Assembly (NCBI GenBank): GCA_009617715.1
Contig: VTFK01000224.1
Span: 433,501-497,500 of the forward strand
Source: Plectrocnemia conspersa
Taxonomy: Eukaryota; Arthropoda; Insecta; Trichoptera; Polycentropodidae
Length of the DNA stretch: 64,000 bases
Direction: 5' to 3'
Part shown: piece by piece, positions 1 through 12,900 of the stretch
How the letters are laid out: the number at the start of each line of letters is the position of its first letter
Numbering within the stretch: position 1 is the first letter of the stretch
Made by a program: the position numbers and the translations under genes
The notes under the pieces: generated by a model
Database searches by the model: none
Told to the model about the DNA's origin: nothing
Seen by the model: only the letters and a program-made list of their open reading frames with translations

Positions 1-3000
1 AATCGAAAACTTTCAAAACTGTTGAAATCGACGACGGTATTTTGAATTCTTAGAGCACTTAAGTGAGATTGTTGTAGTTCACTTATCGACTCGCATAATA
101 GTAGTTAGCGTTTTTCTTCTCATGTTGCTAAATTTGCTTGTTTAAGTGTAGTTCAGCTTCCTTACGCTCGATCGTTCAGAACGATCGGCGCCGAATTTTC
201 CGTTTGGTCTTTCGAATCTTTATTTTAGAAATAACAATGACCTCATATGCAAAACCTGTTATTAGATAGCACTTTTTATGGACCTCAATGGCGTAATCTC
301 GAATAAAGTCGTTCCCTGACAGCTCCGAGATATTACACGTTCTTCAGTTTTATCCATATTATAATATACCAACGATTGCTCGTTGTCGTTATATTATATA
401 TTCAACATACCGACACGTTTTCTCGCTTTTTCGTCTAATCTTATCGTTGCTTTTTCACATTCATCTGACGAAGCGTGCGTAAATGATGGTATGATTCATT
501 GATAAAAAACGCCTGTCATTCACTATCTCGTAATTGAGTTAACCTAGCCAATGTCCTTTTAATCAATATAAAAAAATGTTTCTGAATTCAATGTATTTAT
601 AACTCTGTTTTACACAAAAGAAGAACATATTATAAAAAATAATATTGAATTAGTAATCTTTATGAGAAAAAAATAATGTATTAGACGCTTTAGATATGTT
701 CAATAATAATTAACACATACATATGTAGAATATATTTATTTTTTGGCAAATGTCTGCCGTACACACATATTTATATATATATATTTTAAGATGACGTATA
801 AGTAAAATATCAGATAAACATTTGAAAAAAGTTATTAAAATTTGTAAAATGTAATAGTCATGATTATGTGGACGATTAACGCTTTAACACCAGCAAAGAC
901 TACTACAATCAGTTAGTAAAGTGAACACCAGCTAGATACTAAGTAAACATACCGACTGACTAAACATCATAGTTTATTAGTAAAACATCCCAAGTCTACA
1001 CACTAGGTTGAGTATTTTCGACGGAAAATGTCCTTACGAACCTTTTAAGGGAATTTACTAATGATGACTATAAAAATGACTGGTCTGTAATGGAGTATTT
1101 TTATGCATTGACGGGATTTCTCGTCACGTCCATTACAATTATCATGTTTACGAAATAAGCCGTCATATCCATTTAAAATGTTTTCAATTGGTAATTTATC
1201 GTCATACCAAAATAGAGTAAAAGAGAAAAAAATATAAAAAAACGCAGAAAAATAAAAATTAATAATATAAAATACAAATTACAAAAAGTATATTCCAAAT
1301 CAGTGGTTCTTAGATTTAGACAAATATATTTCTTATTGATGTATGTAAGATAATCTTTTGTGCGAGATTATTTACGAAGTAGACAGATTTCGTAATCACA
1401 AACATCAGTAAGAGTTTCTCAAATGTTATCTTTACTGAGTCGATGTTTTGACATTTTTAGAAATAAATAATAAAAAATATTTAAATTTTTATCTTGTAGT
1501 AATAGAAATCCAAAAAAATTGTCAGAGTATTAAATACGCAAGCAAAAAACACGACTATTCTTCATTAAAACAGGCACAATAACCTGATTTTTGACGATCT
1601 TATGGTGGCTTAAAATGTGTGATTAATGCGAGTGTTTAATGATATTTTGTCCTTCCCGCTATAGATAAGTTATTGAAAGTCCGCGATGAGTTAACTCGTC
1701 ATGCCCAGTTAATTGAGAATTTTGTCATATCTAGTTAAAATGTACTTTTGTAGCCCATAAGTCTGAAAAGTAATGATTATATTTATAATATAGCGATTTA
1801 TTGTAGACGCTTTGTGCTTATTTCACATTGTTCTTTATTGTTTTTAATAATGCTATTTATTTATTAAGGAAGGGAATTGATGAATTTTTGAAGTGGATAG
1901 GACTCAAAATTTACTATTTTATAACAGCAGAACGCTTGCGAGTCGATAAGCCCAGATCTTCTCGTACAGACTCGGTAACTAACATTCTCTTTGCTTCTCA
2001 TGCTCCGTGGCTGCCCGGGTTTCTTCCTATCAAGCTTTAAACCGGGCTTTTCGAACTTCCTGAGTCACGATTTAATTAAATTAACTTTCGGACATTGATT
2101 CACACTGTGTGGTAGTGAGCGCAAAACAGTTGCCGAACAATCACATATGAATAGCTGTTTATTGTAAAACTGTTCTACGCAGAGCTATTTGTTACCCCTT
2201 GAAGCGATCCATTGCGACTAAATTTCCATGGATCTGAGCGGGAACCGCGCGATCCTCATTCGTGCGGTTCCCACTCAAAAGCGATTTAAATAGAGCAAAA
2301 ACTTATGGCCCTCCCTGTATAAAATATAGAAAAAAATAATGTTCCAATTTAATGACATTTTTTCAAAACTTCCCTGAAAGGAAAAATCTATTTACATATT
2401 TAAATCTGCATAATTATTTAGATTCATTCAAATGGCAAGAAAATTAAAATAAATCTTTTTGTGATATTTAAAGCTCACAGGCTAATATTCGACTTTTAGA
2501 ATAAATCGGAAGGAATTGACTTTCGATGCAATATACTTAAAGGCTGCGTTCATTTTAACTGTCTTAAACATTTATACAAAAAAAAATTTTACTTATGTCA
2601 ACATTCAGATTTATTTGATCGCGCACTCCGTAATTTTATTATAGTTTTAATAAACTGGCATTTTATATGAAGAAAAAATAAATGTTAGTTTTATCGTGAT
2701 TTTTATATAAAATAATGTATATAACTATATACTATGAACCGTTTCGATATATTAATTTTATTTAATGCAATTGCTGCGAAAATATAATTAATGTTTCACT
2801 TTTTATGCTATGTTATTAAATTATTAAAATCAATCGGATGCGAGTGTTCCGATATGCTATTCAGGACCTGGGAACTAAAATGTCCACTTTAATATTTCAT
2901 GTTTGAGAAACACATGGTTCACTGGATCCATTTTCGTAATAGGAAAAGCGTGGATGTCCATTTGCATATTGCATGCATGCCTCGGACGTTTACGAAATTC

Positions 3001-3276
3001 GATAATGGCATGCGCCACGAAATAGTATCTGAAGTCGCTCTGTATAAAGCGAACCACTAGTTTGAGCAGTAGAACGATTCCAGAAAGAATAATATATATT
3101 TGAATAAATTGCGTTAGCTACAAGTGGGCAGATCGATACTGATTTCAGTCTCAAATTTACAGGCAGTTTTAAATCTGAAAAGACTAGAATGCATAGCATA
3201 ATAATAATAAAGAATAATATATTTTCGAATGAGAGTTGAGGTCGGATTGAGATTTATAAAATTCTTAAAAAATGTA

Positions 3277-3454
3277 TAGTAGAATCCCCAATAACACGGT
3301 AAATTGGGGACGTGCTATTTGGATGCCTGTTACTTTATGTGTGAGCGAGCCAAAGGGAGGATATCTTATCACACACGCCTGATTCGTACGTACGTATTGC
3401 AAAAAAATGTATTTTCTATTCTCCCAATTTACCGTGTTATTGGGGGGTCTATTG
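3277..3454. mobile_element. TA-flanked MITE, pogo/mariner type, copy 1
   Basis: The 178-bp element has ~35-bp terminal inverted repeats: the left end carries CCCCAATAACACGGTAAATT and the right end its reverse complement followed by GGGGGGTCTATTG. It is flanked by TA on both sides (3275-3276 and 3455-3456), the target duplication of the Tc1/mariner superfamily. There is no coding capacity. Related copies are at 20622, 31479 and 40620. Confidence 0.85.
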
Positions 3455-5459
3455 TATTTTTAAATCACCAAAATATGGTATGATTTTTTTTTAATAAACA
3501 ATGTAGTTTAGCTATTAATTTATAAATTTTATATGAAAATACTATCCGTTGATTTTTCAACGACATGAAATATACGACACTTATGGTAATTCGGCGCAAA
3601 ATAATAAATTGATGCAAATTTCCCGCACGAACTGTAGGCTTCTTGGATACATTTCAAGTACGCGTTTTAATTTATACTGAACGAAAACAGCGACAACGGT
3701 CTATGATTGCTACGGGATAAAAAATATCCTCGGTTAGTCGGGATCTCAGCGGCGTATTTTGGGGAGATGGTCCATTTTTGTTGACCGGATCCCGACCCTT
3801 CAGTGGTCTTTTGAGATAACCGCCATCAATCAAAGCGACTAGGTCATGTTAGAACTCATTTTTTCCTCTTCATCTTGACGTTGAGTTTATTGCAGACATA
3901 CGTATGAGAACATGGCATTACATAATACTGTACATATATTTCTCTTTTGTCGAGATTTTTTTATACTTACAGCTATTGATCTCGTTGATATAAAAACAAA
4001 TTGGCACTAATATATATGTATATTCGTTAGAACGCCGATTTATTTTATTTATCTGGTGAATTTGTATTGTATGTATTAAGAAAGCATATTAATTTTCTTG
4101 TACTACAAGGTCTCAAGTTAAAATCAATTATTGCCGGTGATGTAACACATTTATGAAAATTATAAACGCATGACTTAACCTTAGTTTGAATCGAGTGATT
4201 CAGTTATTTAATGTATTGCTCATCTTTGATATGATCAGCGATATTCCTAGTAAAATTGCTTCTTATTTAAATGAAGTATATAGATATCAGTATCAAATGC
4301 TTAACTTGTTCTGCTTCGTGACATGTGTTCATCGCTGTCTCTTATAGAATCGAAATAAGAGAATACCAATTTGTTGAAAGCAGCTTATTTTTGAAATCTT
4401 AAATAGTTGTAGATGACATATAGAACTTAAACACAATTATTTATTTGTAGTACCATTAACATTAAAGGTTTTTGTTGTAAGAAAAATATTCGACTCGTGG
4501 ATTTCATGCTCATTTGTCATCAGGAGTGCGATAAAGAAGAAAAAGGTGGATTGTATGCAAAATATTTATGTTGCCGAAATGCTGGCTTATTTGTTTGCCT
4601 TTTTTTCTGGGTGTCTAACCGCCTATTCCTACGAACGAACGTAATACGCGCGCCTACTACCGATAAAAACCCGTATTCCATACGCGGTGGCAAGCAATGA
4701 CTATCATAAAAATATCTATGAAATCTGACAATAACATTAGTTATTTGTTAAAAAATAAATATTTAAAAAAACTGCAAATTATATCGATTCACTTAAAAAA
4801 ATATAAAGGAAATATTTTTTTTAAGTTGGAGAGGTAATCCTTAATATTTTAGGTATTTGTGAGAGATCCTTTATTTATTTTTATCAATGCTTTATAAATA
4901 TCTTTCGAATGTATCATAACTATTTAAAACCACCACATGTGACGATTGATTGAGGTTAAAGAGTATTATTTCCCTTTATTGTTTTATCCTTCTTGCTATT
5001 TTTTTGCCTTTCGAACAAACGTATATTTTCAACCTAGATAATTACGTAAGGTGTTTAAATATATCTGTGTGAGACTTTTTAACGTTAATTATTCAACGGA
5101 CGATTCACTACTAAATAAACAAATCCGTTAATAGTATACTATACCAAAATAATGAAATATACAAATTAACACTATTCTAAAATAATTTAATTTTTGAATT
5201 GTGAAATAAATTAAAACTCAATCATATGCGGTGGTATTGTATTTTTTTAATGATAGTCCTTGAGTTGAACCGGCTTCCATTGATACCAATAGCAAATCTA
5301 TGACGATGATACGATCTGATAATGACCCCTTTGAGTGGCGGACTATGAAGCAATTTTTTGCGCCAACTTATATAGTAATTTTCATTTAAATATCTCAAAA
5401 GTAGTATGTGCGAAACGGCTCAAAGTTATAAATTCTCACAACATTAGTTTAAAAGTGTC

Positions 5460-5790
5460 CAAATTTCCTCCTCTTTAGCACAATGGTAAAATGGGAGGAC
5501 GGAGCGTAGATACGATTGTGGAGCGTTAATGTGGCATGCAAAATGCTCGACCGTGTGTGCACGTACGTACATTCACGGGTACGTGTACGTTCTGTCCTCT
5601 CAGAACCTACCCTACTGTGAGATAGGCTGGCGCTAACGATTTTCGGTCACCAGAGAAAAGACCCGTCTTTCTCGGACCGTTATACGATCGCGCTTTCACC
5701 GGTTGCTTCGTCGCCGGCTGTAAACTTTTATCCTTGGCGTGCGCGAGCTCGTTATAGTGTTGCATGCGTAGTGAAAAAATAATCGGTTTT
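5460..5790. other. GC-richer block just upstream of the first Syx1A exon seen
   Basis: GC content and CpG frequency rise here compared with the flanks (CACGTACGTAC; GATCGCGCTTTCACCGGTTG). No coding sequence was recognised. It could be an intronic enhancer or an alternative first exon/promoter. Confidence 0.35.
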
Positions 5791-5829
5791 TATTATGTAT
5801 GATTGATCAATTTTATTTTTCGTCAACAG

Positions 5830-5919
5830 GCGCAGAGCGATGAAGATGACGTCGGGCCCGACGATGTCGCCGTCAACGTCGAAGGACGTGACGGCTTCAT
5901 GGACGAATTCTTCAGTGAG
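5830..5919 (+). CDS. Syx1A: Syntaxin-1A, internal coding exon (acidic N-terminal segment)
   Basis: This exon encodes 30 residues running from AQSDEDDVGPDD through VAVNVEG to FMDEFFSE, open in one frame and ending exactly at a codon boundary. In the known insect syntaxin-1A protein this stretch follows the first ~11 residues (MTKDRLAAL...) and leads into helix Ha of the Habc regulatory domain. Syntaxin-1A is the plasma-membrane t-SNARE that pairs with SNAP-25 and synaptobrevin and binds Unc-18/ROP during neurotransmitter release. The acceptor is CAACAG at 5824-5829 after a T-rich tract, and entry is phase 0. The next exon starts with GTG GAA GAG (VEE), so the join gives FFSE-VEEIRE, as expected for the family. 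That requires the exon to end at 5919 before GCAAGT, a GC donor. The start-codon exon is not in the window. Identification is by recalled family sequence, not by a search. Confidence 0.93.
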
Positions 5920-5925
5920 GCAAGT
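5920..5925 (+). other. GC splice donor (GCAAGT) of the Syx1A intron
   Basis: The exon ends ...AGT GAG and is followed by GCAAGT, the strong U1-complementary context in which GC-AG introns normally occur (AG|GCAAGT). A GT lies inside the exon at 5915 (CA|GTGAGG) and another at 5924 (GTATAG). Using either would shift the frame against the VEEIRE exon at 16775, so the GC site is the only donor that preserves the syntaxin reading frame. This is read from genomic sequence; no transcript was available. Confidence 0.85.
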
Positions 5926-6100
5926 ATAGTTTTAATATATTATATATGTATATAAGAGGGACCCAATAATGATAGAACTTGATCGAATTAAAATCTAACA
6001 TTACCAGCGCCTGTAAATGGACGAGTGACATATCTGACTACGTAGGACCATTATTTCATATTAAATATAATACACAATTATAACATGGGTTAATACCAAT

Positions 6101-6153
6101 GTTTTGAGATTAAGAATGAGATTGAGATTGTTTTGAGATTGAGATTAAGAATG
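6101..6153. repeat. Short tandem repeat (GAGATT/TTTTGAGATT)
   Basis: GTTTTGAGATT occurs twice, each time with further GAGATT and AAGAATG units, giving a ~30-bp imperfect tandem repeat. Confidence 0.75.
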
Positions 6154-7261
6154 TATAGGGAGGTAATAATTAAATTGTACTCGTGCATTTTACCTGCGTT
6201 TACATGGAAAATAAAATTTTATACGAAGGGGAAAAATCATTGCGTGACCCACATTTTACTTTTTCCAACTAATTCATAACAGGCATGCACAATTTAACTT
6301 TATAATAGCTCGCAAAGCTAGACTACAATACAATATAAAATACAATAAAAACACGATCTACGGGTAGATATAAAGGCGGGTTGGGCTTTAATGAACAAAA
6401 CAATTGAAAAACGGGACATCAAGATATCTGGCGCTACGTTGGCGAACTAATTGCGCCACCTCAGCTTATATTATGACCGTGATGTTTTTGTTCTCTTATT
6501 TAGAATAGCTTCAAACGGCTTACTTTTTTTAATATGTACTACTTATTAATTCGCACACATTTAAAAAACAAAGCCGCCTAGCGAGAATTTTTCAAATTTT
6601 CTTATTTGTGCCTATAAAAATAAAATAATTTCCGTTTTTTATAAGGGTCCTTATATTAACCGCAATAGCGTGTAAAAATCTGTTTTATAACACTTCGCTC
6701 TTCTTTTCAGTACCCTTACTCCCCGATTTATGACATTAGGGAAAACGGTCGAGGTCCTTTACAAAGAAGGCCGTACTTATTCACGATTCAGTGGCTTGAC
6801 TTACCCGTTTTCTTTACCTTTCTGGACGTACATACATACGCATAGAATGACAGTTTTTTTTTTATATATATATAATAAGAAAACCAACATCAACTGAAAT
6901 ATGCCTATTGGGTATTAAATAATTTAAAGTTATTAACAGTCAGAAATTATCTTTTGGTACGCTGCATGTCAGCAACAGCTTTCTTTACATCAGCGCCGCT
7001 GAAAAGAACTAGTTCATATTTCCGTAATGGTAACTCAGAACTCGCGAAGTTATTGAATTCATAGCCGGCTCTCGCGTCGAAATTCGCCGAGCGTAAAATT
7101 ATTCTAGGGATTGCATTCTGCGTCAGCGGGATTTGCTGAAATTCGATTGCACAAAGTTCCATATGGAATATCTGCATGTGTGTATGTAAATATGATTGTA
7201 TTTGCTGCGTGACGTCATTCGTCTCGCGGGAGGTTGCGTCATCGATGCATTATGTGATAAA

Positions 7262-7282
7262 ACGCCCATGTGTCATGGGCGT
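7262..7282. other. Perfect 9-bp hairpin with 3-nt loop
   Basis: ACGCCCATG, TGT, CATGGGCGT forms a perfect GC-rich stem in AT-rich intron. It lies in a modestly GC-richer stretch (6930-7450). Role unknown. Confidence 0.6.
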
Positions 7283-8996
7283 GTGGGAGGACAAACGTTC
7301 GTTATATGCGGTGGTTGTTATCCCCGAAATTATGGACTTGTGAAATGAAAATCCTAAAAATGACGAAATAGCGCCGCGCCATTGTGGCGCTGGTATCATT
7401 TTTCATGTAGTTGCAGTCAAGTCCGATTTCAAGGAGGTTGTTGCAGAATACTTCATGAATATTCGGATTCAATTTTCTGCGGTTAGTAAATGAATAATTG
7501 TTTTAACCGAGAAATTAATTTTTTTTATCACTACTTCTTTTAAATATGAATTTAATGGTTTAATTAAAAAATGATTATATATTCAAGCATTCGTTGCATA
7601 TCTACAAGATCAGGTTCAAATTATCAGTTAAATATAAAAATCAATTTTTGCTCTAATTTAAATTTAGTATCAATTATATATCATACGTTATTCAAATAAA
7701 ACTATTTTTGCGTAGAGAGTAATAAGTTGGTCAGAATTTATATAAATTAGTCGTAATTCACATTAAACGGTAAGAATTATTTTGACAGATGTTCAGAATT
7801 ATTTTTTTCAATTGACAATAATATTACCGTATAGTGTTGCTATTGCTGTAACGCTGAAGATTAGTACAACTGGTCGATTTGTCATTCGCATGTCAGCAAA
7901 TAATTATCATTATCAAGGTGTTTAAAGTCCAACTTGTTTGCTTGGGCTCGTAACATTGTCACATCACGTACTCTCAGCGCCGCTCTGTCATTATTCCCGC
8001 TTCGTTCGTCGCCCTGAATATCTTCGCGTTTTACATACAATTAGTATTCGGATTCGTTGATAGTTATTCATAGGTGTTCAAGTTCTGATCAACTTTCGTT
8101 TGTTCACAATTAACTTGTCCCAGCAGTTTAGGTGCGAAAGAAATATTTTGTAATATATTTCTAAAATAAATAATTTATTGTTCATTTATAAATGTTATAA
8201 TATTTTTTTTAATTTACATGATAATCATATATTTTTATTTTGACCGTATGCTATTTTTAATTTAATAATATTTTTTGTTAATAATATATATAACTTTTAT
8301 TTTGACCTAAAGTTGATTTAAATTCTGACCATTTAATGTGTTGCCATTACAAAATAAGTTTTTTGAGATATACTGCATACATGTACGGAAAAGTATGCTT
8401 ATTGCTGGCATAGACCTTTTTGTTCTGCACTAATTACATTTGTATACGTTGTTAGATTTTTTAATTTACAGGAAGAACAACCTCTTTGTTAGTTAATTGT
8501 CATTACTATTTTTAATCCGTTTATCTTTATTTTTTGTTTTATGCTCATTTAAATTAAAACCTAATTTATACTGTCAAATGAGAATCTTAGATAGATATTA
8601 TTAAAGAATTACATTAATTTTATATCTCTTTAAAATTTAAATTATCAGTCGTTTCTTATTGCATATATATTTATTAAGCCTGAGCGGATGGAAAGTAGAA
8701 AACATCCCTTATTCGGCTACGTTCTTCTATCTTCCATTTTGGATTTTTTTGGTCCATAGAATGAAGGCATTCTAAGTAGCTGCTTTTGGACTCCATAAAC
8801 ATCCTAAAAAGCGATATTCTTGTTGTCCCCACGCAATATTAGGATTGGGTCATTTTAATACCTTCCTTCGTTTGGTTGTAATACAAATTACTTATAGCCT
8901 CTTTCTTCTTTTTCTTCATATCGTTAAATTCCATTGATAGCTATTTTTATATATTTTACTATACAAATAACTATTTGCTTTTTAAAATAATACATA

Positions 8997-9220
8997 CTAT
9001 CGTTACATTTCAAAAAAAATTATAAACCTAAATATTATAAGAACAAAAATGAAAATTGTGACGACGAACGTCGAAGTAACATTTTAAGAGGGTGTAAATA
9101 TTAATCATTATATTAATATTTACACCCTCTTAAAATGTTACTTCGACGTTCATCGTTACAATTTTCGTTTTGGTTCTTATAATATTTAGGTGTATATAAT
9201 TTTATAAAATGTAACGGTAG
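8997..9220. repeat. Foldback (palindromic) element with 40-bp perfect stem
   Basis: The two arms are reverse complements over almost the whole 224 bp. The core, 9066-9105 against 9112-9151, is a perfect 40-bp stem with a 6-nt loop (CATTAT). The outer arms match with few differences and end in CTATCGTTACATTT and AAATGTAACGGTAG. No coding capacity and no clear target duplication were seen. A foldback MITE is the likeliest identity. Confidence 0.85.
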
Positions 9221-9339
9221 CATCTATATAATCGATATCGATATTAATTGCTGTTTCTCTCACACTCATTCTCAATAAATTCTTTGACTAAATTATATAA
9301 GTATAATTATATAATTTAAGGTTTGAGAACCCTAGGAGG

Positions 9340-9951
9340 TGTGACTTCGTAGCCAGTGAGATGCTTAGTGGAATCTAGTTAGTTTTATTAAGTTATATTA
9401 CAATTGCGACAAACGATAAATGGCGAAATGTTTTCCATAAGCGGTGGTGGAGAAGCTGGCGCAGGGATGACGTCCGCGGGAGGTACTCAAATGTATTGTA
9501 GGTGGCGTGTACAGCGACAGTATAGCGGATGATGATCCCTCTGCTACGGTAGTGCTCGTATGTAGGAGTCCCTCTCGGGGTGTGAACGCCCATGACAGTA
9601 TGTTATCCGCGGGCGGTGGGCGTCTACTCGTGACTGCTCTCTCCTCATCGGAGTCCAGGCTTAAGTATCCAGGGATGCAAAGCTTACTGACCAATCACAA
9701 TTATGCAATGACCATCCAGCCAATAGACTTACTCGTTTCTTGGCGACAGCAGCGTAATAGATATACGCCTTTAGAAAGCGACATTTGCTCGATATGCATT
9801 GTTCAATGTCATATACTGTAACGGGAATCTTATGGATCCGGTGATTTATTATAACCGTGACCGTTTTGCAACAAAGAAATGTTCTTTCATTGACGGAGAA
9901 TATTTACAGTAAGAACACTTGCGTTATTGTGTGTTTTTTTCTGGTCGTAAC
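9340..9951 (-). mobile_element. Solo LTR, copy 1
   Basis: The 612-bp element, read on the - strand, starts GTTACGACC and ends GAAGTCACA. It aligns along its length with the repeats at 14626 and 46571 (for example the terminus GTGTGACTTCG, CTGGCGCAGGGATG, TCCTCATCGGAGTCCAGGCT, and GTAACGGGAAT...CCGTGACCGTTT). It is flanked by GAGG on both sides (9336-9339 and 9952-9955), a 4-bp target duplication typical of LTR retrotransposons. No internal gag/pol sequence adjoins it, so it looks like a recombination-derived solo LTR. Assignment as an LTR rests on TG/CA-like ends, size, duplication and the polyA signal in copy 2. Confidence 0.75.
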
Positions 9952-12900
9952 GAGGGCTATTGTGTGGTCCCAATCCTTTACGCTATTGCCTTGTTTCCTT
10001 GTTGATGGATGATCATTTTGGTCACAGTAAATTAACGTAAGTTTTAATAAGACCCCACAATACCATTAAGTAAAAAACAGTTTTTTTTTTACCCTAATGC
10101 AGTTTTTCCTAATGCTTAATAATATTTACAAATTTGCCATAAGACACATTTCTCGACAGAAAACAACCTTAAAATATTATGTTTTGATAGAATGGAATAC
10201 CATTACAACATATTTATATCCTTTTAAATCAGTATATTATTTAATATAAATTCAAGTATATGAATAATTAAAAATATATAGCAAAAAATGGGGTACTGAC
10301 GTCCCTCGTTCCTCCCTGATGGGATTTCTATTCAACTTTTGAACTAATGCAACTTATAATATTGATAGAAAAATCAATTACCAAAGTGAACTAGTAGTTC
10401 AGTAAAACTAGATTCATTTATTTATTTAATTATAATATATTTTTGTGCGATTTTCAGCTTTTAATTAAAGTAGTAATAACGCGCGATCAACATAATTATA
10501 CTGATCATAAGATAACACATTGGCCGATGGTACACAACATCCGCCACTATTTCTAACTAAGTAGGAAAAAATGTGTAAATATTGTCACATTATTCGTGTC
10601 TCGTTTAAATAATTAATTAATAGCATTTAGGGGAGGCAAAATCATTCAATGATCTAGCCAAGATATTTATAAGAAGCTGATAAAAACTGACAGACCCAAA
10701 TAGATAAAACACTAGAAGTGCATAACGAACCATTCTCAAACTTAGAAACACTCAATGTAGGGAAAACGTATAAAACTCATTGGTACACATAGCATATATC
10801 ATTTTAAACTTTTAAGTGTGAATTTCGCTTTGATTGTTGTCTGTTCTATAATTCATCGGCACACAAGACTGTGTTGATTTTTAATTAAACAAAGATGAAC
10901 AATCTCTGGTATGAATAAAATGACAGTTGAAATAAAGTTTAATTAAAATTTCTAGCGTTAAACGTTTTCTTAAAAATTTATTCAGAGTTTAAACTAATAA
11001 ATTTACATTTTTTTATAATGAATACGTTTTACTTGTCATGCTTTATCAACGTTAAATTATTGTTTTGAGCATGTGATACTATAACTAATTTAACATAAGA
11101 TAGGGATGGGCGATAGATGGAAAATACCATTAACACATTACGTAATTTACTTTTGTTTTCGAGCTCATAAATTTTCTATATGTAGGTACCTAAATATCCT
11201 TTTCAATTGGAAATTATCAAGATATTGCAATACGCGACTCATTGGGCTCAGGTGTGCAAGTTCGAGTATTATTATTATTGGCATAATAATAAATTTCACC
11301 TCCGTAGGGTTTCAATTTTTATACATGTTGTACATGTATGTATAATATAATACATACATATACTAATGGCGGCTTGGCATTACGGCCGATAATGATGTTT
11401 TACGTGTGACGCCGTGTATAAAAGTTAATAAAAAGTCGTTATACGAATTTTATCACGTCTTTAAAGGTTATTTAATTCGAACTAACTTGAAAACATACAA
11501 CCCAACGTCGTGAAAAATATGATCACGATAATGGCGGTGATATATAATTTGTACATGCACGTGAACGTTAAAAATATTTTTTTACACAATTTTATCAAAA
11601 GTTTATTTCTTGCATAATCATATTTAATTTTGGCTTAATGTGCATAATGAATAATTATTGCAAACAATACAAAAATCACAAATATTAGGATTCTAATTGA
11701 ATCTTTATGCAGTGTTTTAATTTGTAATTTCATGATTGCCTAATAGTTACTGTTTTTAGGCCAATTAGATTACTTATCTTATTTTTAAATATGATTGATT
11801 AATTGTATTGTATTGTTATAACATTTGAAAAATTCGCGGACGTAATCGGTGTTGACCGTTTAGCTTAAGAGATTAACGTGTTGTGTCACCATAAAGTATG
11901 ATACTAATGACAGACACTACACTGATAAATTAATTTTAGTAATTGATGATATCTGATTTTATTATGCGTTCTCGCGGCTTCGCTTCGCACAAATGACTAG
12001 TATTTATTATATTTGCTAGTGTTATGTATTACGTCATAAATCACATTAATGCATTTACAATGGCTTTTCGGCCTGAGAGGGTGGGGTAAAAAGCGTGGTG
12101 AAATATCATTTTGTGCTAGTATCGCACCCGCTGAAAAATCAACGTATAAGTACTATAAATAAGCTATATATTTTATTATAAATATATGGAAAATATTAAT
12201 TATTTAATTAAAAATGTATTCCTTTCAAATTAAAAATATTGAAACTGATTTTTAAATTATATAATAATATATTTGATATGGACTTGCGTATAATTTTCTC
12301 CAATTGTCAACTTTACAGGGAGAATAAATTCGGTAGTTTACTAAATAAAATATTAGTCCTTTTTAAATTCATGTTTTTTCACATCTAAGATTTTCACTAG
12401 CTTACTTTATATTTTCTGACAGGTCCCCGATCAAAATGGAGAAGTTATTTATAAACATTTTACAGCTTTGCTTTCAGTGACAATGAAGTTGTCAACTTTT
12501 CGTGAGACGTTTTTTTTAGAATAGCTTGATATTTTCGATATGTGAGTTTTTTATCATATGTGTCAGAAAGGTGGAAGCAAAGTGGTATTATTAAGTCATT
12601 TTCGCTTAAATGTCACCGATATATCATGTTCATACTTCATAATAAATTCATTGATGTGATTTTCCTTCAGTGTTAGTTCTTAGAAATTTGTTGGCCTTTT
12701 ACGATGATTATTATTTTGTTATAAGGACACCAAGCAGAATAATCACATTCGATTACGAAACACAATATTTTAAAGTTTTTCTTGCAGTTAGATTTATATA
12801 TTTTATGCCATTTATATAATATTATAGTTAAATATTATTTGATTATTTTATTTTACATTTAAATTCATATTATTATTATCGATTTATTGTTTTATTTATG

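Larger units (their letters stand above)
1..5829 (+). other. Syx1A intron, 3' part
   Basis: No coding exon was recognised here; a start exon resembling MTKDRLAAL was looked for and not seen. The sequence is AT-rich and holds one 178-bp TA-flanked MITE (3277-3454) and a GC-richer block next to the exon (5460-5790). Positions 1-3276 and 3455-5459 show only AT-rich unique-looking sequence with short homopolymers. Confidence 0.8.

Noticed and set aside
5464..5496. tRNA-like TAGCACAATGGTAAAAT word
   Set aside because: Resembles a tRNA D-arm, but no acceptor stem, anticodon arm or GGTTCGA T-arm follows at the right spacing.
9398..9821. Overlapping ~100-codon frames on both strands
   Set aside because: They fall inside solo LTR copy 1, and the corresponding positions in copies 2 and 3 do not preserve the frames.
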